This document shows positions 1 through 5,579 of a stretch of 8,932 nt of DNA, one piece after another (the first letter of the stretch is position 1; every line of letters begins with the position of its first letter). The stretch is from NCBI GenBank assembly GCA_034003585.1, contig JAVEYH010000132.1, positions 1-8,932 on the forward strand. Reading direction: 5' to 3'. The stretch comes from JAPXSY01 sp034003585. Its GTDB lineage: Bacteria > Verrucomicrobiota > Kiritimatiellia > RFP12 > UBA1067. Position numbers and translations under genes: made by a program. The notes beneath the pieces are model-generated. The model saw only the letters and a program-made list of their open reading frames with translations. It did no database searches and was not told where the DNA came from.

Positions 1-2261
1 CACTGCACGAGCAGAATGCCGCCCGTCTGCACGCCGGTAAAGTCGCAGCCGGTTGTGGCCCATGCGCCGTCGAAATTGCCGAGCCGCACGCTCCATGAGG
101 TTTCCGGCCGGTCCGCGACCAGACCGCCGTTGAGCGTCAGCGAGGCGTGCCCGCCCGCATTGTAGAACGCGAACCGCCGACTGCCGGGCGCGACCGTGAG
201 CACGCCGCCGTTGACGGTCACGTCCGCCTGCACGGAGCTTGCATACTGCATGTCGTAGGCCCAGATGCCGCCGTTGACGACGAACGGCCGGTTCGCGGGG
301 CCGAGGGTCGCGTTGGTCACGATTGTGTACGCGTCGGGCTCGCCGTCCAGAATAACGGTCGCGCCCACGGCCGGGCTGATGTTGCCGACCATGTGTTCGC
401 CGGAACTTTGAAAAAGCGTGAGCGGCGCGTTGACGTTGCGCTGGTAGACGGTGCCGATCCCGTCGAGCGAGACCGTGATGGGCTCGGTGTCGGTGCTGTT
501 GTAGTTGAACGTGCCGAAGTTGGTCAGACTCCCCGAGATGACCGAGCCGTTATTGAGCGTCAGGGTGCTGCCGGACAAGACGCTGATCCCGCCCGCCACG
601 CTGCCGCCGTCCGACATCGTGACCGTCGCGCTCTCGCCTACGCTCAGTGCGCCGGAGATGGCGCAGGTGTTGGTCAGATAGACATTGCCGCCGGACACGG
701 TGACCGACCCGGACACCGAGCTGCCGGAGAGCATCGCGAGGCTCCCGTTGCGGGAAAGGCGGATATGGCCGTTCACCGTGTCACCGATCGTCAGTTTGCC
801 GTTCGCGAAGTCGATGACCCCGCCCATGTCCACGGGGCCGAGGAATGTGAGGTTCCCCGAGGAACCCTTGGTCAGCCCCGCCGAACCGGTCACGGCGCTG
901 CCGATGACCAGCGTGTTGGTGCCGTAACGGAAATTGAGGATCGCCTCGGCATCACCGAACGCGAGGGTCCCCGGCGTGTTGATGCCGATACCGTTGACGC
1001 TCCGGTTGCCGGCGGACATCAGGGCGCCGCTGGTCAGGGTCAGGGTGCCGGGGCCTTCGATGCCGCCCTCTCCCTCAAAGATCAGCGCGTTGATCGTGGT
1101 GGGCTGGTTGAGGGTCACCGCGGTGAGGAGCCGGGCGTTGGTGGTGGTGACGCTGCCGTCCAGAATGCCGGAGGCGTAGGAGCCGGTTTTGAGTTGCCGC
1201 ACGCCGTAACCCGATTGATACGTCGCGAAATAATACGGCGGATCGGAACTGTAGGGATTGCTCACCGCATACGGGATAATACTCGCGTTGGGCGTGTTAT
1301 AGGCGCCGCCGCCGCCGACCAGTGCCGGCGGTTCGACGAATTCGATATTGGCGTACCGTCCGTCAGACACACCGAACGGCTGATCGCCGGTGTTGCTGCC
1401 GTGCAGGAACACAACGCCGCCCGGGTCGCGCTCCATCCGCTGGAACGTCAGCCATACAGGCTTGAGCGGACTCGTATCCGGGATGGCGAGCACTTCCGAA
1501 AATCCGGGGCCGATGCGCAGCGGGCCGCTGAAGGTCTCGTGGATGGGCACCGTGCCGGGGCCGGTCAGGCGCAGGCATGCGCCGTTCAGCGTCACTCCTT
1601 TGCCGCGGAGGCCGTCGGCAGGGGCGATGCCCGCGGTCCCATTGACCCGGAACTCCGAGCCGGTGCTGACGATGACATCGGCCCAGGCCAGCGACCCGGT
1701 GGTGTTGTGGAGCCGGATAAACCCTTCGCGTATATCCAGCGTGCCCGCGAACGTGTTGGACGCGGTCAGATTCCAGAGGTTGTTCTGATCGTTCTTCCCG
1801 GTCTTGACCAGCGTGAGCCCCGCGTCGCCGGCAAGGACACCGTTGAGCGTCAGCGCTTTGTTCGCCGCGCGCCAGGTTTGGCCGGCCGCGAGTTGGATGT
1901 CGTGGTTGAAGGTAAGTACCTGGTTGGCGGAGGAGGCGTTGATGCCTGACGCGCCAAGGGTCAGGGTGTTGCCGGCCGCGATCGACACCGGGCCCTTCAG
2001 GTTATTGTAGAAATACAGGCCGCCAAGGGCAAGGTCGGCGCCCAGAGAAAGGCCCGCGGCGTTGGCCGCGCTGATCACGCTGTCGAAGCGGCCGACGTGC
2101 TCGATGGAGGCGTTCGTGCCGCCGACCCAGTCGGCGGCGGTGTTCAGGGTCGCGGTGTCCGTCTTATAGATCGTGTCGGACCGCGCGGTTCCGGCAAAAC
2201 CCAGGATGAGTAAAAACGGCAAAACAACAACGGAAAAATCCAGGCGCTTTTTATTTTTCAT
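1..2261 (-). CDS. Exported autotransporter-associated beta-strand repeat (PATR) protein, 3' end outside window
   Basis: This reading frame is open without a stop from the ATG at 2261 to the left edge (753 codons), so the C-terminus is missing. Residues 1-28 look like a Sec signal peptide: basic KNKKR start, hydrophobic VVVLPFLLILGFAG core, and a likely cleavage after A26-R27-S28. The mature part is rich in G, T, S, N, L and V in short alternating beta strands. Residues about 145-183 (GDAGLTLVKTG ... NTFAGTLDIREGFIRL) fit the autotransporter-associated beta-strand repeat pattern (TIGR02601-like). Residues about 325-363 (ASIIPYAV ... YGVRQLKTG) resemble a segment I recall from verrucomicrobial members of this family. 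Residues 496-585 contain about five 20-residue beta-helix rungs. It is probably a secreted or surface-anchored beta-helix protein; whether it ends in a barrel or a PEP-CTERM sorting tail cannot be seen. Substrate or adhesion role is unknown. The start is supported by an AAGGAG RBS and an upstream promoter. It is divergent from dnaA. Confidence 0.88.
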   Translation of the reverse strand, partial: MKNKKRLDFSVVVLPFLLILGFAGTARSDTIYKTDTATLNTAADWVGGTNASIEHVGRFDSVISAANAAGLSLGADLALGGLYFYNNLKGPVSIAAGNTLTLGASGINASSANQVLTFNHDIQLAAGQTWRAANKALTLNGVLAGDAGLTLVKTGKNDQNNLWNLTASNTFAGTLDIREGFIRLHNTTGSLAWADVIVSTGSEFRVNGTAGIAPADGLRGKGVTLNGACLRLTGPGTVPIHETFSGPLRIGPGFSEVLAIPDTSPLKPVWLTFQRMERDPGGVVFLHGSNTGDQPFGVSDGRYANIEFVEPPALVGGGGAYNTPNASIIPYAVSNPYSSDPPYYFATYQSGYGVRQLKTGSYASGILDGSVTTTNARLLTAVTLNQPTTINALIFEGEGGIEGPGTLTLTSGALMSAGNRSVNGIGINTPGTLAFGDAEAILNFRYGTNTLVIGSAVTGSAGLTKGSSGNLTFLGPVDMGGVIDFANGKLTIGDTVNGHIRLSRNGSLAMLSGSSVSGSVTVSGGNVYLTNTCAISGALSVGESATVTMSDGGSVAGGISVLSGSTLTLNNGSVISGSLTNFGTFNYNSTDTEPITVSLDGIGTVYQRNVNAPLTLFQSSGEHMVGNISPAVGATVILDGEPDAYTIVTNATLGPANRPFVVNGGIWAYDMQYASSVQADVTVNGGVLTVAPGSRRFAFYNAGGHASLTLNGGLVADRPETSWSVRLGNFDGAWATTGCDFTGVQTGGILLVQ
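507..776 (-). repeat. Degenerate ~20-residue beta-helix rung repeats within the PATR protein
   Basis: In the protein encoded from 2261, the pattern [V/I]-x-G-x-[V/I/L] recurs with near-constant spacing: V496-N-G-H-I, V516-S-G-S-V, I535-S-G-A-L, V555-A-G-G-I and I575-S-G-S-L. The steps are 20, 19, 20 and 20 residues. Between them lie T/S/N-rich strands such as TVTMSDG and TLTLNNG. This is the period expected for turns of a right-handed beta-helix (pectin-lyase-like passenger fold). The repetition is at protein level; the DNA is not a close tandem repeat. Confidence 0.6.
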
Positions 2262-2271
2262 GCCTTCCACT

Positions 2272-2277
2272 CTCCTT
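2272..2277 (-). promoter_or_regulatory. Ribosome binding site of the PATR gene
   Basis: On the minus strand AAGGAG lies 10 nt before the ATG at 2261. It is a good anti-SD match and fixes the start; no other in-frame start near it has both this and a signal peptide following. Confidence 0.65.
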
Positions 2278-2322
2278 CATTCACCACCACCCTTCAAATC
2301 ACGTCATTCCTCAATTGTCGAA

Positions 2323-2352
2323 ATTTTACCCCCAACCAAGCCGGAATGTCAA
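2323..2352 (-). promoter_or_regulatory. Sigma70-like promoter for the PATR gene
   Basis: The minus strand reads TTGACA (2352-2347), an 18-nt spacer, then TAAAAT (2328-2323). The -35 is a perfect match and the -10 matches 5 of 6. Transcription would begin near 2316, giving a leader of about 55 nt before the ATG at 2261. The spacer is G/T-rich toward its 3' end. This is the best promoter match I found in the divergent region. It lies about 40 bp from the DnaA-box-like site at 2390, so DnaA could influence it. Confidence 0.55.
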
Positions 2353-2389
2353 TCTTGGGAACGGGTGCGTTCCTGTTTTCTGAAAGCCC

Positions 2390-2398
2390 TGTTGATAA
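2390..2398 (-). promoter_or_regulatory. DnaA box (TTATCAACA)
   Basis: The + strand reads TGTTGATAA, so the minus strand is TTATCAACA, one mismatch (position 6, C to A) from the canonical TTATCCACA. The identical 9-mer recurs at 2492 and at 4116, which supports it as the species' preferred box. Confidence 0.6.
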
Positions 2399-2491
2399 CG
2401 GGTGCCCTTTTCTTGTCAGCCACTCCGAATCTTCGGGGCGGTTCCGTTTTAAACAATGCTTGGAAAGGAAGTTACACTATCTACAGCAAGC

Positions 2492-2500
2492 TGTTGATAA
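2492..2500 (-). promoter_or_regulatory. DnaA box (TTATCAACA) upstream of dnaA
   Basis: Same 9-mer and orientation as the site at 2390, with 102 bp between their starts. It lies 130 bp before the dnaA ATG, in the position typical of sites used for dnaA autoregulation. A TTGATA hexamer (2494-2499) that could act as a -35 lies inside it. Confidence 0.6.
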
Positions 2501-2629
2501 CCTGTCGGCCGATTGATCATTCTTTCCCCTTGTCCGCTCCCTTTAATTGTGGTTCAACAATACATGTTGCGGGGGGCGGTTCCGGTGCCTCCGACACCTC
2601 TTTTTCCGACCTGTTTTGTGAGTAATGTT

Positions 2630-3997
2630 ATGAATGCTGCGGAATTGTGGGCCAGCGCCTGCGACCACCTGAAATCCGTACTCAACTCCGATGTCTTTTC
2701 CCGCTGGATCGAGATCATCCGTCCCACGGCGCTTGAGGAAAACCGCCTGACGCTGACGGTGGAGAACGATTTCTGCCAGACTTGGCTGGAGGATAATTAC
2801 AAAGGGTTCATCCTGGACGCCTTGCATTCGTCCGGCGCGCCCGCCGGACTGTCCGTTGCCTTTGTGGTGGGCGCCCCCGAGGTGCGGGAGCCGCTGCCGG
2901 AGCCGCCGCAGGAAGCGAAACCCGCGCCGCGCCGACGCCAAAAAACCCTGAACGGAAACCCCTCCAACCAACTCAACCCGATTTTCACCTTTGAAAATTT
3001 CGTGACCGGCCCGTCGAACAGTTTCGCGCACGCCGCCGCATTGGGCGTGTCGCAATCGGTCGGCCGCGCGTATAATCCCCTCTTCATTTACGGCCAGACC
3101 GGCATCGGCAAAACGCACCTCATGCAGGCGGTGGGACATCGCGTCCTCTCTTCGCCCGGCATGAGCGTCTTTTACGTCACCTCCGAAACGCTGCTGAACG
3201 AATACGTGGAGGCGATCAAGAACCGGACCACCATGGAGTTCCGGAACAAATACCGAAAAACCGATGTGCTCCTGGTGGACGATATCCAGTTTCTGGCCGG
3301 AAAGGACAGCCTGCAGGCGGAGTTTTTCCACACCTTTAACGTCCTGTATGATGCCCACAAGCAGATCATCATGACCAGCGATCTGCCCCCGCGCGAACTC
3401 TCCGGCCTCGAACCGCGGCTGGTCTCGCGCTTCGAATGGGGGCTGGTCACGGAAATCGAGTCGCCGGATTTCGAAACCCGCCTGGCCATCCTCCGGTATA
3501 AGCACTCGATGTCCAGTGTACGGCTGCCGGATGAGATGCTGACGTTTATCGCCGATAACATCCGCTCGAATGTCCGCAGCCTCGAGGGCGCGCTAACCCG
3601 AGCGGTTTCGTTTGCCTCCCTGAACGGCGGGATGACGCTCGATTTGCTGCGCAACCTGCTGAAAGACCAACTCAGCGACGAGCGCCAGAAGGATCTCACT
3701 TTTGACGACATCCAGCGCATGGTGGCCGATTACTATGATTTGCGCATGACCGACATGTCGAGCAAGCGCCGCCCGCGCTCCGTTGCCGCGCCGCGTCAGG
3801 TCGCCATGTTCCTGTGCCGCAAACTGACCCGCTCCTCCCTTCCCGAGATCGCCAACTCGTTCGGTAAAACCCACGCCACCGTGGTTCACGCCTGCAAGAC
3901 GATTCAGGACCGCATCCAGATTGAGGACGACTTGCGCGATTCGGTGCGCGAGATCACGCGCAAACTGGGTCGCGATCCGGTCTCCTTCCAAATATGA
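2630..3997 (+). CDS. dnaA: Chromosomal replication initiator protein DnaA
   Basis: Full-length DnaA of 455 aa. It binds ATP and DnaA boxes, oligomerises at oriC, melts the origin and recruits the replicative helicase. Domain I covers about residues 1-75 (starts MNAAELWASACDHLK; W26). Domain II is a short P/R-rich linker, about 85-114. Domain III (AAA+) runs from about 115 to 330: Walker A GQTGIGKT 155-162, Walker B VLLVDD 213-218, sensor 1 MTSD 248-251, arginine finger R267 in LVSRFEWG, and sensor 2 R316 in NVRSLEGAL. Domain IV carries the HTH: PRQ at 388-390 and the signature GKTHATVVHACKTI at 412-425. The family norm is GRDHTTV, so the D and first T of the motif are replaced. The frame stays open upstream to 2513, but that stretch is proline-rich and non-homologous. 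The ATG at 2630 gives a normal domain I. Its RBS is weak (GTGAG at 2618-2622); an in-frame GTG at 2618 is an alternative start. Probably autoregulated through the upstream boxes. Confidence 0.98.
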   Translation: MNAAELWASACDHLKSVLNSDVFSRWIEIIRPTALEENRLTLTVENDFCQTWLEDNYKGFILDALHSSGAPAGLSVAFVVGAPEVREPLPEPPQEAKPAPRRRQKTLNGNPSNQLNPIFTFENFVTGPSNSFAHAAALGVSQSVGRAYNPLFIYGQTGIGKTHLMQAVGHRVLSSPGMSVFYVTSETLLNEYVEAIKNRTTMEFRNKYRKTDVLLVDDIQFLAGKDSLQAEFFHTFNVLYDAHKQIIMTSDLPPRELSGLEPRLVSRFEWGLVTEIESPDFETRLAILRYKHSMSSVRLPDEMLTFIADNIRSNVRSLEGALTRAVSFASLNGGMTLDLLRNLLKDQLSDERQKDLTFDDIQRMVADYYDLRMTDMSSKRRPRSVAAPRQVAMFLCRKLTRSSLPEIANSFGKTHATVVHACKTIQDRIQIEDDLRDSVREITRKLGRDPVSFQI

Positions 3998-4002
3998 CCG
4001 CC

Positions 4003-4011
4003 TCTTGATAA
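4003..4011 (-). promoter_or_regulatory. Weak DnaA-box-like site (TTATCAAGA)
   Basis: The minus strand reads TTATCAAGA, two mismatches from TTATCCACA and one from the local TTATCAACA. It starts 6 bp after the dnaA stop and points opposite to the other spacer boxes. It could be a low-affinity site or chance. Confidence 0.3.
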
Positions 4012-4115
4012 CCTGTTGATTGCCTTATGGTTTTCTTCTCACACCCCCTCATAACTAAGCTCTTTTCAACAGCCCCCTCCCCCGGCACCTTTTTTTTCCT
4101 TCCTTTACCGCAGGG

Positions 4116-4124
4116 TTATCAACA
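4116..4124 (+). promoter_or_regulatory. DnaA box (TTATCAACA) in oriC candidate
   Basis: TTATCAACA, identical to both boxes upstream of dnaA. It lies directly left of the most AT-rich part of the spacer, the usual relation between an anchoring box and the unwinding element. Confidence 0.65.
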
Positions 4125-4180
4125 CAATTTCAGGTCTATTTATTTTTTCACAACCCTTTCGTTTCAAACCTTTTACAGAG
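4125..4180. other. AT-rich stretch, possible DNA unwinding element
   Basis: The stretch between the boxes at 4116 and 4181 is dominated by T runs (for example CTATTTATTTTTTCA at 4136-4150). It is markedly lower in GC than anything in the neighbouring genes and is flanked by DnaA boxes in the same orientation. That is what a duplex unwinding element would look like. I did not identify unambiguous DnaA-trio repeats. Confidence 0.4.
4144..4152 (+). promoter_or_regulatory. Probable weak DnaA box (TTTTTCACA)
   Basis: One mismatch (position 3) from the relaxed consensus TTATNCACA. It is in the same orientation as, and between, the sites at 4116 and 4181. Because it is embedded in a T run, chance is possible. 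Confidence 0.35.
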
Positions 4181-4189
4181 TTATACACA
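4181..4189 (+). promoter_or_regulatory. DnaA box (TTATACACA) in oriC candidate
   Basis: Perfect match to TTATNCACA. It lies 65 bp right of the box at 4116 and in the same orientation, on the far side of the AT-rich stretch. Confidence 0.65.
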
Positions 4190-4225
4190 ACTTGGATACC
4201 CCTCTACTGATAAGACTGTTCTTTC

Positions 4226-4255
4226 TTTACTTTAACACCTGTAATCGCTTACAAT
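4226..4255 (+). promoter_or_regulatory. Putative dnaN promoter
   Basis: TTTACT (4226-4231; 4 of 6 to the -35 consensus), an 18-nt spacer, then TACAAT (4250-4255; 5 of 6 to TATAAT). Transcription would start near 4262, leaving a leader of about 44 nt. An overlapping TGTAAT (4240-4245) could be an alternative -10. The inverted repeat TGTAA-TCGC-TTACA (4240-4253) lies between and partly over the promoter elements. Confidence 0.4.
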
Positions 4256-4294
4256 CGCAACCTTTATGGGTCATTAACGCGATGGCCTGACCAC

Positions 4295-4299
4295 GGGAG
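4295..4299 (+). promoter_or_regulatory. Ribosome binding site of dnaN
   Basis: GGGAG lies 6 nt before the ATG at 4306. This is a good match and clearly stronger than the one before dnaA. Confidence 0.6.
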
Positions 4300-4305
4300 A
4301 GAACG

Positions 4306-5400
4306 ATGAAATTGACGATCATGCGGGCCGCTTTTCTTGACGGGTTGCAGACAGTGCAGAATGTGGTGAGTTCCAAAGGGGCGCTGCAGATTTTGTCGAA
4401 CGCGCTCCTACAGGCAAAAGACGGGAAACTGAGCATCACCACAACCGACTTGGATATCGCGGAGCGGTGTGAGGTGGCGTGCGAGGTGGAGCGCGAAGGT
4501 AGCACCACGCTTCCGATCCGGCGTCTGGTCGGCATGATCCGGGAATTGCCGGAGGGCAAGGTGCTGGTGGAGGTTAGCGAGGAGGATGAGGCCACGGTTC
4601 AGAGCGGGTCCTCTTTCTACAAGATCATCGGGTTGCCCACGCGCGATTATCCGCCGGTTCCCGCGACCGAAGGGAAGTTCTGTTACCGTATTGACCAGGG
4701 CGCGTTCCGCGAGATGCTGCGTAAGACCAGTTATGCCGTGTCGCAGGATGAGACCCGGCGCGTGCTCAACGGTGTGCTGATGGCGTTCAAGGAAAACAAA
4801 CTTACGCTGGTCGCCACGGACGGGCGCCGGTTGGCCCTGGTCGAGCATGAGATTGAATTTCCGCCGGAAGCCGAGACGGAGATGATTCTTCCGATCAAGG
4901 CGGTCAGCGAATTGATGCGGATTCTCGCCCACGACGGGGACCTGAAAATCTACGCGCAGAAGAATCAGGCGGTCTTTGAGTTGGGGACAACGGTGCTCAG
5001 CAGCAAACTCATTGACGGCGTGTATCCCAATTACCGGCAAGTGATTCCCGCGGCGTGCGATGAGCGCGTCGTGATCGAGCGCGAGGCGCTGCTGGCCGCG
5101 TTGCGACGCGTTTCGGTCGTGACCACGGACAAATCAAATGCCACGCGCCTGACCTTTTCCGCCAATCAATTGACTGTCAGCATCAACACGCCGGAAGTTG
5201 GCGAAGGGCGGGATGTGGTTCCGGTCAAATACGGCGGTAAGGAGATATCGATCATCTTCAATCCCGAATTCGTCATGGATCCCCTCAAAAACATGGACGA
5301 TGACGAGGTCTTCATTGAAATGAATGACGGGCACAGCCCCGCGCTGCTCAAGTGCGGCATCCCGTTCCTGTACGTGCTGATGCCGTTGCGGATCAGTTGA
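4306..5400 (+). CDS. dnaN: DNA polymerase III beta subunit (sliding clamp)
   Basis: Complete 364-aa beta clamp, the usual length for the family. The dimeric ring tethers DNA polymerase III and other DNA enzymes to duplex DNA. Three clamp domains follow in order, about residues 1-118, 125-247 and 251-364. Recognisable family motifs are ALQILSNALLQA (26-37), TDLDI (47-51), LPTRDYPPVP (110-119), VATDGRRLAL (169-178), VYPNYRQVIP (239-248) and the C-terminal YVLMPLRIS (356-364). The last contributes to the pocket that binds partner-protein clamp motifs. The start is set by the RBS at 4295 and by the standard MKLTI beginning. It follows dnaA after a 308-bp origin-like spacer and may have its own promoter. 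The usual next genes recF and gyrB do not follow; the downstream gene is convergent. Confidence 0.98.
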   Translation: MKLTIMRAAFLDGLQTVQNVVSSKGALQILSNALLQAKDGKLSITTTDLDIAERCEVACEVEREGSTTLPIRRLVGMIRELPEGKVLVEVSEEDEATVQSGSSFYKIIGLPTRDYPPVPATEGKFCYRIDQGAFREMLRKTSYAVSQDETRRVLNGVLMAFKENKLTLVATDGRRLALVEHEIEFPPEAETEMILPIKAVSELMRILAHDGDLKIYAQKNQAVFELGTTVLSSKLIDGVYPNYRQVIPAACDERVVIEREALLAALRRVSVVTTDKSNATRLTFSANQLTVSINTPEVGEGRDVVPVKYGGKEISIIFNPEFVMDPLKNMDDDEVFIEMNDGHSPALLKCGIPFLYVLMPLRIS

Positions 5401-5420
5401 TTCGGGCAGAAATCGGAAGA

Positions 5421-5436
5421 CAGGCGTCCCCGCCTG
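5421..5436. terminator. GC-rich hairpin between the convergent genes dnaN and pepN, possible bidirectional terminator
   Basis: CAGGCG-TCCC-CGCCTG forms a perfect 6-bp stem with a 4-nt loop, 20 nt after the dnaN stop. It is followed on the + strand by a T-containing but not continuous run (TTGGTTTCTTGTT), and on the minus strand by TCTTCCGATTTCT. It could end transcription from both sides, though neither U tract is strong. A second, shorter candidate (CGCGGCGCGCG followed by ACTTTTT, about 5495-5512) lies further right. The GGCGTCCCCGCC core could also be a copy of a dispersed intergenic palindrome. Confidence 0.4.
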
Positions 5437-5478
5437 CAAATTGGTTTCTTGTTCCGGGTTTCTGGTTGAGGTTGCGCG

Positions 5479-5524
5479 GAGAAACGTTCCGTGACGCGGC
5501 GCGCGACTTTTTGAGAGAAACGTT
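5479..5524. repeat. Short direct repeat GAGAAACGTT
   Basis: GAGAAACGTT occurs at 5479-5488 and again at 5515-5524, 36 bp apart, in the dnaN-pepN spacer. Each copy contains the palindrome AACGTT. No gene function is evident; it could be chance or a minor protein site. The rest of the 179-bp spacer shows nothing else. Confidence 0.25.
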
Positions 5525-5579
5525 GTTGTGGGCGAAGACACCCGCGCTTCCGTGCCGGACTTTTTATCCCGTGCGAGAA

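Larger units (their letters stand above)
2262..2629. other. Divergent intergenic region between the PATR gene and dnaA
   Basis: This 368-bp region holds the PATR promoter on the minus strand and two identical DnaA-box-like sites, 2390-2398 and 2492-2500, both in the minus orientation. The + strand is pyrimidine-rich at both ends (2262-2345 and 2519-2550). A perfect small hairpin, CCGAA/TTCGG, sits at 2425-2436. No good -35/-10 pair for dnaA stands out: TTTAAT at 2542-2547 is a fair -10 but lacks a good -35, while TTGATA inside the 2492 box is a possible -35 without a good -10. The region may combine the autoregulatory dnaA promoter with an origin sub-region. Confidence 0.6.
3998..4305. other. 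Candidate replication origin (oriC) in the dnaA-dnaN spacer
   Basis: This 308-bp gene-free spacer lies between dnaA and dnaN, a classic oriC location. It contains TTATCAACA at 4116, TTTTTCACA at 4144 and TTATACACA at 4181, all on the + strand, plus a weaker inverted site at 4003. My hand count of 4111-4240 gives 45 G/C in 130 nt (35%), well below the flanking GC-rich genes; 4021-4110 is about 77% pyrimidine on the + strand. Both properties fit an unwinding region with associated initiator sites. The right end also carries the likely dnaN promoter and RBS. No clear rho-independent terminator for dnaA is visible, so dnaA transcripts may run through into dnaN. Confidence 0.65.

Noticed and set aside
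147..1949. Long open frame of 600 codons on the + strand
   Set aside because: It is antisense to the PATR gene, has an Arg/Gly/Ala/Asp-rich composition without domains, and arises from the GC-rich codon pattern of the real minus-strand frame.
2425..2436. CCGAA-TC-TTCGG hairpin upstream of dnaA as a terminator
   Set aside because: The loop is only 2 nt, no T tract follows directly, and there is no upstream gene in that direction to terminate.
2173..2625. 150-codon + strand open frame before dnaA
   Set aside because: It covers the PATR start, its promoter and DnaA boxes. It shows no domain or RBS and its composition is that of spacer DNA.
2513..2629. N-terminal extension of dnaA to an upstream ATG
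   Set aside because: The 39 extra residues are proline-rich and have no counterpart in DnaA, which normally begins just before the LWxxxxxxL pattern of domain I. The ATG at 2630 fits better.
2543..3505. Minus-strand open frame of 320 codons over dnaA
   Set aside because: It is antisense to conserved dnaA domains I-III and has no recognisable domain or RBS.
4014..4022. Extra DnaA-box-like site (minus strand CAATCAACA), and another at 4205-4213 (TTATCAGTA)
   Set aside because: They have three mismatches each to TTATCCACA, a level expected by chance in AT-rich spacer DNA.
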